Source of the DNA: an uncultured Desulfovibrio sp.
GTDB taxonomy: Bacteria; Desulfobacterota; Desulfovibrionia; Desulfovibrionales; Desulfovibrionaceae
DNA: 64,000 nucleotides
Direction of reading: 5' to 3'
NCBI GenBank assembly: GCA_913063155.1
Contig: CAJXYU010000006.1
Span: 1-64,000, forward strand
Shown: positions 51,829 to 59,885 of the stretch, piece by piece
Numbering within the stretch: position 1 is the first letter of the stretch
Layout of the letters: the number at the start of each line of letters is the position of its first letter
Notes under the pieces: generated by a model
The model's database searches: none
Seen by the model: only the letters and a program-made list of their open reading frames with translations
What the model was told of the DNA's origin: nothing
Program-made: the position numbers and the translations under genes

Positions 51829-53249
51829 TGCGCGCCCTATGGACCATCATCGCCCTGCTGGCATTGGCTCTGGCGGCTCCCGCTGCAGCCGCTGAAACGG
51901 AGCAACCCGCCGCCCAGACACAACAATGGCGGCAGACCGTAGGTAAGGTGAAACAGTTGAGGGACGAAACCAAGACTGAAGCCGCCGTCACACTGAACGC
52001 CATTGCCAAAGAAAGACAGGACATGGAGCAGGAGCTTCAGGCGCTTCGGGCGGAAAAACAACGCCGCAACGCCAACTATCAGTCTCTTCTTGAACGCTTT
52101 GAAAGCCTGATGGAGGAGAAACGCTCCCTGGATTCGGAACTGGCCAGCCGCAAGGATTCCATGCAGCTCATCGAAGGCACGGTACGGACCTCGGCCAAGC
52201 AGCTGCGCAAACGCGCCCTGAACAGCCCGGTCACGGCCGAACGCCCCGACCGCCTGGAGGAACTGAACCGATTGCTGGATACGGACAGGTTCCCCGGTTT
52301 GGAATCCATCCGGTCCCTCACGGATATTTGGTTCCGCGAACTGGCCGCATCGGGCGAGGTGCGTACGGAAAAGAACCTGTGCGTGGCCCCGGACGGAACC
52401 GACAAGCAGGGAACCGTCACCAGATTGGGAACTCTGGATGCACTCTTCACGGACGACAGCGGCAACACCTCCTTTCTGCGGCCCAGCGCCGGGGGACGCC
52501 TGGAAATGGTTTCCGGCGACTTTGACGGAGCCGTGGATGCGGCCAAGGCCTTCGCCGCAGGCGCGACCATGGCCGCCCCCTTTGATTTCTCAGGCGGCGA
52601 AGTCTTCAAGCGTTTTGACGACGAATCCAGCCTGACGGCCTCGATCCTCAACGGTGGAATGCTGGTCTGGCCCATCCTTCTGGTAGGGCTGATCGGATTC
52701 GTGCTGGCCGGGGAACGCTTCATCAACCTGAGCCGCATCCGCACCTGCCCGGACTGCAAGATGGGCACCGCCCTGGAATGGGCTCTGAAAGGCGACCTGA
52801 AACGTTGCGCGTCCTGCCTGGGAGACAAGGGCAACACCCCCACCTGCCGGGTGCTCAAACACGTGGTGTTGCACTCGGGGGGAACCCTGGTCAGTATGGA
52901 AAAGGGACTCCAGGAATCCATCCTCCAGGAGCTTCCCAAGCTGGAACGTTTCCTGCCCACCATCAACATTCTCGCGGCAGTGGCCCCACTGCTGGGCCTG
53001 CTGGGAACCGTGACCGGGATGATCGGCACTTTCCAGGTCATCACCATTTTCGGCACCGGCGACGCGCGCATGATGTCCGGCGGCATCTCCGAAGCCCTGA
53101 TAACCACACAGCTGGGCCTGGCCGTGGCCGTGCCCCTCACCCTCATGCACCATTTTCTGGAACGCAAGGTGGACCGCATGGTGGCGGACATGGAGGAAAA
53201 GGGCACCACCCTGGTAGCGCGGATCGTGGCCGCGGAAAAGGAAGAATAG
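51828..53249 (+). CDS. TtpC-like extended ExbB/TolQ-family proton channel protein
   Basis: A 473-residue protein: signal sequence (MRALWTIIALLALALAAPAAA), a periplasmic coiled-coil region (about 30-130), then the MotA/TolQ/ExbB membrane part with helices near 275-300, 380-402 and 415-440 (LPTINILAAVAPLLGLLGTV and SEALITTQLGLAVAVPL). This long form matches TtpC of TonB2 systems, which links ExbB2/ExbD2 to TonB2. A CxxC pair (TCPDCK and RCASC, near residues 306-327) stands in the cytoplasmic loop after the first main helix and is not something I know in this family; it could bind zinc or sense redox state. Confidence 0.88.
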   Translation: MRALWTIIALLALALAAPAAAAETEQPAAQTQQWRQTVGKVKQLRDETKTEAAVTLNAIAKERQDMEQELQALRAEKQRRNANYQSLLERFESLMEEKRSLDSELASRKDSMQLIEGTVRTSAKQLRKRALNSPVTAERPDRLEELNRLLDTDRFPGLESIRSLTDIWFRELAASGEVRTEKNLCVAPDGTDKQGTVTRLGTLDALFTDDSGNTSFLRPSAGGRLEMVSGDFDGAVDAAKAFAAGATMAAPFDFSGGEVFKRFDDESSLTASILNGGMLVWPILLVGLIGFVLAGERFINLSRIRTCPDCKMGTALEWALKGDLKRCASCLGDKGNTPTCRVLKHVVLHSGGTLVSMEKGLQESILQELPKLERFLPTINILAAVAPLLGLLGTVTGMIGTFQVITIFGTGDARMMSGGISEALITTQLGLAVAVPLTLMHHFLERKVDRMVADMEEKGTTLVARIVAAEKEE

Positions 53250-53251
53250 CC

Positions 53252-53833
53252 ATGTTCGAAGCGCTGCTGAACCATCTGCGCGAAGGCGGAGCGGTCATGC
53301 TGCCCATCGGGCTGCTGGCCCTGGCCCTATGGTGGCTGGTGTTTCTCAAGGCCCGTGAACTGTGGGAGCTGATCACCAGGAAACGGACTCCGGAGGATGT
53401 CCTGCGCGACAGCCGGGACGACTGGCAGAGCAGCATCGCCGGCGACTACCTGGCATCACGCTCGGGCCGGGAGGAACTCGACGTGGAACTGTCCCGGGTG
53501 CTGGTGGAAAGGTACGCCGGAGCAGCCGAAAAGGGTATCCCCACCATCCTCGTGCTCGCGGCCACGGCCCCGCTCCTGGGGCTGCTGGGTACTGTCACCG
53601 GCATGGTGGACACATTCGGCGTCATCGCCCAGTTCGGGACCGGCAACGCCAAGGGACTGGCAGCGGGGATTTCCCAAGCCCTGATAACCACCCAAAGCGG
53701 TCTCATCGTGGCCGTGCCGGGTATGGTTGCGGGCGGCCTGCTCTATCGCAGGGCCACGAAGCTCAAGGCCCGCATGGAACTGTTCCTGGGCGGCGTCGAA
53801 CGCATCGCCGCACGCAAGGAGGCACACGCATGA
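53252..53833 (+). CDS. exbB: ExbB/TolQ-family proton channel protein
   Basis: A 193-residue inner-membrane protein, about the size of short ExbB2 proteins, with three hydrophobic helices (residues 17-36, about 95-120 and 135-160) and the motifs ATAPLLGLLGTVTGMVDTF and SQALITTQSGLIVAVPGM. It starts 2 bp after the TtpC-like gene and overlaps ExbD by 4 bp. With ExbD it forms the proton-driven motor that energises TonB. Having two ExbB-type proteins in one operon is normal for TtpC systems. Confidence 0.92.
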   Translation: MFEALLNHLREGGAVMLPIGLLALALWWLVFLKARELWELITRKRTPEDVLRDSRDDWQSSIAGDYLASRSGREELDVELSRVLVERYAGAAEKGIPTILVLAATAPLLGLLGTVTGMVDTFGVIAQFGTGNAKGLAAGISQALITTQSGLIVAVPGMVAGGLLYRRATKLKARMELFLGGVERIAARKEAHA

Positions 53834-54243
53834 GCGCATATTCTCCATATCGCAAAAAACGCGACTCGGGGACTGGCATCAACATGACCCCGCTCATCGA
53901 CATGGTTTTCATCCTGCTCATCTTCTTCATCGTCACCACCAGCTTCGTGAAGGAGTCGGGGGTGGACGTGGAGCGCCCTGTGGCCAACTCCGCGGAGCGC
54001 AAGGAAAACGTAAGCGTGGTGGTGGGAATCGATCCGACGGGCATCATCTGGCTGGACGGCAAAAGCATCGACGTCCGGTCCGTGCGTCCCTGGATGGAGC
54101 GTTTCGTGGCCGAAACCCCCGAAGGAGTGGTCGTTGTGGCGGCAGACACCAAGGCCGAGAGCGGCATCCTCATCAAGGTGCTGGACGCCTGCCGCGAAGC
54201 CGAGGTCAAAAACGTAAGCGTGGCGGCAAGGAAACCACAATGA
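53830..54243 (+). CDS. exbD: ExbD/TolR-family protein
   Basis: A 137-residue protein with a single membrane helix. The start GINMTPLIDMVFILLIFFI contains the conserved membrane aspartate (Asp24) that carries protons, then a periplasmic domain with ERPVANSAERKENVSVVVGI. It overlaps both neighbours by 4 bp. It would form the ExbB-ExbD motor that uses the proton gradient to power TonB-dependent receptors of this island. Confidence 0.93.
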   Translation: MSAYSPYRKKRDSGTGINMTPLIDMVFILLIFFIVTTSFVKESGVDVERPVANSAERKENVSVVVGIDPTGIIWLDGKSIDVRSVRPWMERFVAETPEGVVVVAADTKAESGILIKVLDACREAEVKNVSVAARKPQ

Positions 54244-54932
54244 GTCCCAAAGCCCTGAGAAGACACACCGCTTCCGGTTTTGCCGCGCTGGCGACCACCG
54301 TGGGTCTCTTCCTGCTGCCGCTGTTCATGTCCGGTCTCCAGGCAGACCCACGGCCTCCGTCCGAGTATGGGGCGGTGAGCCTTTCCAGCACTCCGGCTCC
54401 CAGCAGGGATTCGGAGAACGACAGCCGGGAAACACAAGACCGGACAGAGCCCGAACGAATACAGGAATTCGCACCGCCCACCCAGGACATGAACTTCACT
54501 CCCCAGCAGCCAACCGCACAACTGGACCTGCCCGAGGTGGAATTCACCATCAATCCAAAAGCGGCAACGGGTATGGCCCTGCCTGCGCCGGCGTCGCTTT
54601 CGTCTCCGGCGGCCCCGGCGCCTGCCGCGCTGTCAGGCGGTTCCCTGAGCGTGGGAGAATTGGACAACAGCATTGTTCCGATATTCAGTCCGGCTCCCCG
54701 TTATCCGCGAGAAGGGCGGCGACGCCGCATTGAAACCACCATCCAGGCAAAGCTGCACGTCAATGAACAGGGAAACGTCACCAGAGTGGAGGTGCTCAGA
54801 GGCCCTCATGCCGACCTGTTCGCCCCGACGGTCCGCAAGACCCTGATGCGCTGGCGTTTCAAGCCCGGCACCAAGAACGGGAAACGGGTCAAATGGTACG
54901 CCATCGTCCCCCTCAACTTCAACCTGGACTAA
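54240..54932 (+). CDS. tonB: TonB energy transducer
   Basis: A 230-residue protein: a hydrophobic N-terminal anchor (about residues 13-35), a Pro/Ser/Ala-rich periplasmic linker (about 40-145) and a C-terminal TonB domain starting IFSPAPRYPREGRRRRIETT and including LHVNEQGNVTRVEVLRG and the final YAIVPLNFNLD. It contacts TonB boxes of outer-membrane receptors to power uptake; two such receptors are encoded in this island. The ATG overlaps the ExbD stop. The linker is shorter and less charged than in Escherichia coli TonB. Confidence 0.9.
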   Translation: MSPKALRRHTASGFAALATTVGLFLLPLFMSGLQADPRPPSEYGAVSLSSTPAPSRDSENDSRETQDRTEPERIQEFAPPTQDMNFTPQQPTAQLDLPEVEFTINPKAATGMALPAPASLSSPAAPAPAALSGGSLSVGELDNSIVPIFSPAPRYPREGRRRRIETTIQAKLHVNEQGNVTRVEVLRGPHADLFAPTVRKTLMRWRFKPGTKNGKRVKWYAIVPLNFNLD

Positions 54933-54935
54933 GTC

Positions 54936-56141
54936 ATGCGTTGCTTTGTAACGGCCCTCGCTCTGACGCTCATTATCCTCACGGCTGCATCCTCCCCGGC
55001 CACAGCCACTGATATGGAGCGCCCCATGACGGCACAAACCCGTCAGCGGCTCACCAAGGCCCACGTTTGTTTGAAGAAAGGCAAACCCGAATGCGCCCGC
55101 AGGATTCTCAACCGATACATGGAAACTTCATCGCGCCCACACCCTTACGGCGTGGTGCTATACGGCAGCCTGCTCCTGGAGTTGAAGGAACTGGACAATG
55201 CTGCCCGCGTTTTCGAGCGAGGATACAAGGACTATCCGCAGTGCAGGGAAATCGTCCACAATCTGGCAGTGGTGCGCTATGAGCAGGAAAGATTTCTTGA
55301 GGCCGGCGAATTATTTCTGAAAAGCAGCGATCTGGCCCCAAAGCCCGCACCGGGAGTGCGGTACCAGGGCGCCGTGTGCTTTTATCAGGCAGAACGCTAC
55401 AAACAATCTTACGAAGCCGTCAGCCCTTTGCTGCGTCTTGAACGGCCCAAAAAAGACTGGGGACGTCTGGCTGTGCATTGCCTGATTCAACTCAAGGACT
55501 GGCCTCGAGCCGAGGCTACCCTGATCCGTTTTCTGAGAATCTCTCCGACCGAACAAGACTATTGGAAGCTTCTTGCCAACGTGCGTATCGAGCGCAAGCA
55601 CTACAAACGCGCCGCTGCCGCCCTGGAAATAGCATATCGCATCCAGTCCCCCACACAGGAAGAACGCCGGTCGCTCGCCCAACTCTACCAGTATGTGAAC
55701 GCCCCGCTGCTGGCGGCACACGCACTGAGAGACGACTTCAAGGGCACGCCCCCGCCCACCGTCTGCGATCAGCTTTCCCTGGCCTACCTCATGGCCGGGC
55801 GCACCGACCAGGCGCTGAAAATGCTTACTCTGGGCATCCAACAGGAAAGCACCGCCAAACGCTGGTTGACGAAAGGAAAAATCCTCTATGTCAAAAGGCG
55901 TTATTCCGAAGCGGATACAGCGCTGAAGCAGGCAGTGCATCTCAAGGAAAAAACCGGACTGGCCCATTACCTTCTGGGAATGAGTCTCTGGGAACAACAA
56001 AAATGGAAGGAGGCCAGACAGTGGTTTGTCCGGACCGGACAGTTCAAGCGCTATGCAAAGCGCGCGGACAGGGCCATTCAATCCATCGACGGCATGGTGG
56101 AAAGCGAACGCCAGAGCCGCTTGGCCAAGCTGGACGGCTGA
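54936..56141 (+). CDS. secreted TPR-repeat protein of the TonB operon
   Basis: A 401-residue protein with a signal peptide (MRCFVTALALTLIILTAASS to ATA) and helical tetratricopeptide-type repeats across about residues 45-390 (for example YGSLLLELKELDNAARVFERGY and LAVVRYEQERFLEAGELFLKS, and AHYLLGMSLWEQQKWKEARQW). TPR proteins commonly end TtpC-ExbB-ExbD-TonB operons and help iron transport in Vibrio, though the mechanism is not known. It starts 3 bp after the TonB stop codon and is the last gene of the long Yej-TonB transcription unit. Confidence 0.85.
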   Translation: MRCFVTALALTLIILTAASSPATATDMERPMTAQTRQRLTKAHVCLKKGKPECARRILNRYMETSSRPHPYGVVLYGSLLLELKELDNAARVFERGYKDYPQCREIVHNLAVVRYEQERFLEAGELFLKSSDLAPKPAPGVRYQGAVCFYQAERYKQSYEAVSPLLRLERPKKDWGRLAVHCLIQLKDWPRAEATLIRFLRISPTEQDYWKLLANVRIERKHYKRAAAALEIAYRIQSPTQEERRSLAQLYQYVNAPLLAAHALRDDFKGTPPPTVCDQLSLAYLMAGRTDQALKMLTLGIQQESTAKRWLTKGKILYVKRRYSEADTALKQAVHLKEKTGLAHYLLGMSLWEQQKWKEARQWFVRTGQFKRYAKRADRAIQSIDGMVESERQSRLAKLDG

Positions 56142-56387
56142 GCGCATGCATGGCGGGCAAGTGAGACAAGATTACAAAGCCGCTTCATCAAATGTCTCCT
56201 TGATCCGCCTCAAAAACAGCCGTAGCCCTGAAATGCAATACAAGTGATTTGCTCCGTATGGCAAAATCGGAATTCAACGACTCCTCAAACCCACGGCACT
56301 GACTTTTGACGCCTTTGAAACCCTGATCCAACCTTGGGCCGGTTCCATAGCTTACCGGTGACGAGAATCAGGGGGCATTCCGAATCT

Positions 56388-56447
56388 CCCTTCATCATCC
56401 ACGGAAACGGCCCGCTTCGGCGGGCCGTTTCCGTGGATGATGAAGGG
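56388..56447. terminator. very long perfect hairpin, probable terminator
   Basis: A 28-bp perfect inverted repeat with a TTCG loop; its core (AACGGCCCGC-ttcg-GCGGGCCGTT) is like ordinary terminators, but the arms extend about 18 further bases each and no T-run follows outside. It lies 247 bp after the Yej-TonB operon, in a 779-bp gene-free gap (56142-56920). Confidence 0.75.
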
Positions 56448-56668
56448 CTTGGTATCAACTCTTTCCAGAGATCAACAATACCTTTGCGGGCATTACGGTT
56501 TATGCAGCCGACCGACACGCCCTTCCGCCCCTTCGCACCGCGCTTTGAGACACAATTCCCAAAAACACGCCTCCTCGCTGTGGGAAGCTTGCTTTACAAA
56601 AAACATACAGCCTGCCGGGCAAAACAAGAACAGAGCGTCACCCCTGCATTCTCGGCGCTGCCATAAAT

Positions 56669-56684
56669 ACGAATTCGAATTCGT
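56669..56684. promoter_or_regulatory. 16-bp perfect palindrome upstream of the last operon
   Basis: ACGAATTCGAATTCGT at the start of a ~230-bp AT-rich region leading to the DapA-family gene at 56921. A candidate operator for the IclR-type regulator encoded at 57862, or a general structural site. Confidence 0.4.
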
Positions 56685-56920
56685 TCCGCCCTGAGTTCAG
56701 TATAATAAACTTTAGTACAACATATTGACTTAGATTTATCTAGGCGTACCGTTGTCGCAACTTCAGGATACGAAAACTTGAATTCGCACTTATATTATAC
56801 CTATGCTGGATAGTATTTAAGCTGTCATTACTTTCTACAAATAAAAATCCATCAATACCACATTCCAAATATCGAATTATATATTTTGAAACTATTATAA
56901 AAAAAAGGAGATCCTTTTAC

Positions 56921-57838
56921 ATGTTCACTCCTAACGGAATATATTCAGCACTTTTGACGCCATTCAATCATGACCACAAAGTCAATGAGGAGGAATTGCG
57001 TTCTCTTGTAGAATTCAATGTAACAAAAGGACTCAATGGCATATTCCCTGTCAGCTCAGTTGGTGAAGCACTGCATATGGACTTCTCTGAAAAGTGTCGT
57101 TGCATGGACATTGTTGTTGACCAAGTAGATGGCCGTATCCCTGTTACTCCTGGAGTAGCTGCATCAACCCCTTATGAAAGCGCACGCCTTGCACGACATG
57201 CCAAGTCCATTGGATGTCCTGCCGTAGTGGTGACGCCTCCGTACTATTTCAAGCCCGGCCCGAGCATGGTTGAAACGTTTTTTGAGACTATCGGCGAAGA
57301 CGGCGGCCTCCCCATCATCTTATACAACATCCCCTTGTTCACCCAGCCTCTGTCGTACGACACCGTGGCCCGGCTGAGCCGCAAGCCCTATGTGATCGGC
57401 ATGAAGGATTCCAGTGGAAGCATGGTTGATTTCCTGCACTTCACGGATGTCATAAAACGAGCCGGAGGCAAGGCCGCCATGCTGACAGGACGCGAAGAGA
57501 ATCTGGTTCCCAGCCTGTTCATGGGAGCTGCAGGATGCTTTACGGCGTCGTCCGGCATTTTCCCCGAGATCATGGTTGGAGCGTATGAGGCTTGGAAACA
57601 TGGAGACATGGACAGGGCCAGGGATCTGCAGCGCTCCATCCTTGTGTTGGTTCGCAGCATGTTTTCAGTAGCTTTCCCGGTGGGATTCAAGCTGGCTCTG
57701 GAATTGCGCGGCTTCAACATGGGGCCGGCCCTGTTGCCGCTGTCCAACGGAGATCAGGCCGCAGTGGATGCGCTGCGCACGGAACTCAAGCCGCTGATGC
57801 AGATCGCACTCCAGCCCTTTGGGGTTACGCTCGACTAA
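56921..57838 (+). CDS. DapA/NanA-family aldolase
   Basis: A 305-residue class I aldolase with Schiff-base Lys162 in GMKDSSGS, Tyr135 in ILYNIPLFTQP and the loop VSSVGEALHM near residue 46. AAAAGGAGATC stands before the ATG. In an operon with a rhamnose-type permease, a mutarotase, a lactonase-like amidohydrolase and a sugar dehydrogenase, it probably cleaves a 2-keto-3-deoxy sugar acid. The first ~300 bases use AT-rich codons whereas the rest is GC-rich like the neighbours, so the gene may be a recombinant. It is followed by the IclR gene after 23 bp. Confidence 0.9.
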   Translation: MFTPNGIYSALLTPFNHDHKVNEEELRSLVEFNVTKGLNGIFPVSSVGEALHMDFSEKCRCMDIVVDQVDGRIPVTPGVAASTPYESARLARHAKSIGCPAVVVTPPYYFKPGPSMVETFFETIGEDGGLPIILYNIPLFTQPLSYDTVARLSRKPYVIGMKDSSGSMVDFLHFTDVIKRAGGKAAMLTGREENLVPSLFMGAAGCFTASSGIFPEIMVGAYEAWKHGDMDRARDLQRSILVLVRSMFSVAFPVGFKLALELRGFNMGPALLPLSNGDQAAVDALRTELKPLMQIALQPFGVTLD

Positions 57839-57861
57839 CTGGATGAAACAGGGAGAAACAG

Positions 57862-58641
57862 ATGGCCGAGAACAAATACCAGGTTCCCGCTTTGATTCGC
57901 ACCAAGCTGATTTTGGATCTGCTGAGTGATCACGAGGCCGATATGCCGGGAATAATTCAGGAACTGGGATTACCCAAAAGCACTATCTACGGCCTGTTGC
58001 GTACCCTTGAGGAGATGGGATTTGTCAGGCGTCTGCCCAACAGCCAAAAGTACGGCCTGGGATTTCGCCTTTACGAATTGGGCGTTCTTGCCGCCTCCCG
58101 GGTATCCATCCGGGACCAGGCGCTTCCGTTCCTTCAGGAATTGGTCCGGACGGAAAACCTGACGTGCCACCTGGGAGCGCTGGACGGCCATGAAGCCGTC
58201 TATCTCCTCAAAGTTGATCCGAAAGATAGTATTCTCATCAACTCGTGGGAAGGCAAACGCATCTCCTTGAACCGCTCTGCCATGGGCAAAGTTCTGCTCG
58301 CATGGCAATCCAAAGAAAATCTGCAAGGGCTGATCAACTCCCTTGAATTCATCCAGGCCACGCCCAAATCCATTGTGGACAGGGATGAGTTCATCAACCA
58401 CATCGCCGACGTAAAACGCAGAAGATGGGCCATGGATGACGAAGAGGACATTCTGGGGATTCGTTGCCTGGCCGCACCGGTTTTCACGCCGAACGGCGAT
58501 GTACGCTATGTACTGAGCGTTTCAGGGACAACCCATAAAATCAGCGAGGATGCTCTGCCGTCTCTTCGGCGGAGAGTGATGGAGACGGCGCAGGAGATTT
58601 CACTTGCTCTGGGAACTCCCCAAAAAATTTTCAAGCAATGA
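57862..58641 (+). CDS. IclR-family transcriptional regulator
   Basis: A 259-residue regulator with a winged helix-turn-helix (IIQELGLPKSTIYGLLRTLE, about residues 33-52, and MGFVRRLPNSQKYGLGFRLYELG after it) and an IclR effector domain (LTCHLGALDGHEAVYLLKVD; late DILGIRCLAAPVFTPNGDV). It sits inside the rhamnose-like sugar operon, so it likely controls that operon in answer to a sugar acid. It is not closely similar to the IclR protein at 16884. Confidence 0.9.
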   Translation: MAENKYQVPALIRTKLILDLLSDHEADMPGIIQELGLPKSTIYGLLRTLEEMGFVRRLPNSQKYGLGFRLYELGVLAASRVSIRDQALPFLQELVRTENLTCHLGALDGHEAVYLLKVDPKDSILINSWEGKRISLNRSAMGKVLLAWQSKENLQGLINSLEFIQATPKSIVDRDEFINHIADVKRRRWAMDDEEDILGIRCLAAPVFTPNGDVRYVLSVSGTTHKISEDALPSLRRRVMETAQEISLALGTPQKIFKQ

Positions 58642-58854
58642 ATATGCCTGGCCGCATGGACGGAAAGCCTCATGAGGGAGGCTGGGCCATGGGCAGGCCA
58701 TGAGTGACGCTGAACAGAACAATTGACAACGCGGCGGAGTGGCTGCCGCAAGTTACGGTACTTCCCTGTCCCCATGTGAGGAGGGGGATTGGGAAACGCA
58801 TCGATGTACCTGCCAAAACATTTTGGGAAGCGTCCGGAAAAGAGGAGATGACAT

Positions 58855-59865
58855 ATGATCGCTGGTTTTCTGGTTCTTGCAGCTGCTTCCACTTTCCAAG
58901 GAAGCTTCGGTTTGGGAATGAAAAACTACCGGCCCTTCTCTTGGGAAGCCTTTTGGGTGGTGTTCTCCGTTATAGGCATTCTATGCTTTCCCATTTTGTG
59001 GACGTCCGTTGAAGTGCCCGGATTCACCAAATACATATGGGCGACTCCCACCAGCATCCTCTGGCTTGCCGGAGCTTGCGGTTTCTTGTGGGGCATCAGC
59101 GCCATTTGGTACGGCAAGGCAATCGACTACATCGGACTGTCCCTGACCGTGGGGATCAACACCGGTGTGGGATGTTCTCTGGGATCTCTGATCCCGCTCT
59201 TCATTCTTGGAAACATCCCTTCGTCCACCGTTATGACCCCATTGCTTGCCGGGATGGGCGTCATGTTGGTGGGAGTGGCCGTGATCACCAAGGCAGGCCT
59301 GCTTAAAGACAAGCAGAATAAAAGTGACGAGACGGTGAGTCTCAATGAAAAATTCATGTTCGGCCTGGTGCTCGCCCTGCTCTCCGGGTTCGGAACGGCG
59401 GCCATGAACATAGGATACACTTATGCCGGCAAGGCGAGTGCCCTGGCCGTTGCCGACGGAATCGACCCCGTCAGGGCCAGCCTGATCGCCTATGTCATAG
59501 TTTTTGCCTCGGGAGGCTTCCTCGCCAACATCGGCTACGCCCTGTACGTGCTGCTGAAAAACAAGACCCATGGCGACTATGTCAAACATGGTGCCGGATT
59601 CGCCTACTTCAAGGCCATCCTGACCGGCGCCATCTGGTTCGGCGCCCTTGGCTTCTACGCCAAGTCAACAGCCTTGCTGGGCAGTCTCGGACCTGTCGTC
59701 GGCTGGATTGTCTTCCTTTCCCTCGCTCTGGTCATCAGCAACTTCTGGGGCCTGAAGACCGGTGAATGGAAAGGATTCCCCAAGCCGTGCAGGGTCATGA
59801 ATGTCGGCAACATCATTCTTATTCTATCCGTCATCACAGTCGGTTACGCAAACAGCCTGTCCTAG
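58855..59865 (+). CDS. RhaT-like sugar:proton symporter
   Basis: A 336-residue membrane protein with about ten hydrophobic helices. It starts FLVLAAASTFQGSFGLGMK and has CGFLWGISAIWYGKAIDY (near residues 78-95) and LGLSLTVGINTGVGCSLGSL-type strings (near 97-116), as in RhaT L-rhamnose permeases. GAGGAG stands before the ATG. A 213-bp gap precedes it without a gene. The presence of a rhamnose mutarotase-like gene in the same operon supports a 6-deoxy sugar (L-rhamnose or L-fucose) or a similar sugar as substrate. Confidence 0.87.
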   Translation: MIAGFLVLAAASTFQGSFGLGMKNYRPFSWEAFWVVFSVIGILCFPILWTSVEVPGFTKYIWATPTSILWLAGACGFLWGISAIWYGKAIDYIGLSLTVGINTGVGCSLGSLIPLFILGNIPSSTVMTPLLAGMGVMLVGVAVITKAGLLKDKQNKSDETVSLNEKFMFGLVLALLSGFGTAAMNIGYTYAGKASALAVADGIDPVRASLIAYVIVFASGGFLANIGYALYVLLKNKTHGDYVKHGAGFAYFKAILTGAIWFGALGFYAKSTALLGSLGPVVGWIVFLSLALVISNFWGLKTGEWKGFPKPCRVMNVGNIILILSVITVGYANSLS

Positions 59866-59885
59866 CGGGAAAAGGAGCACGCACC

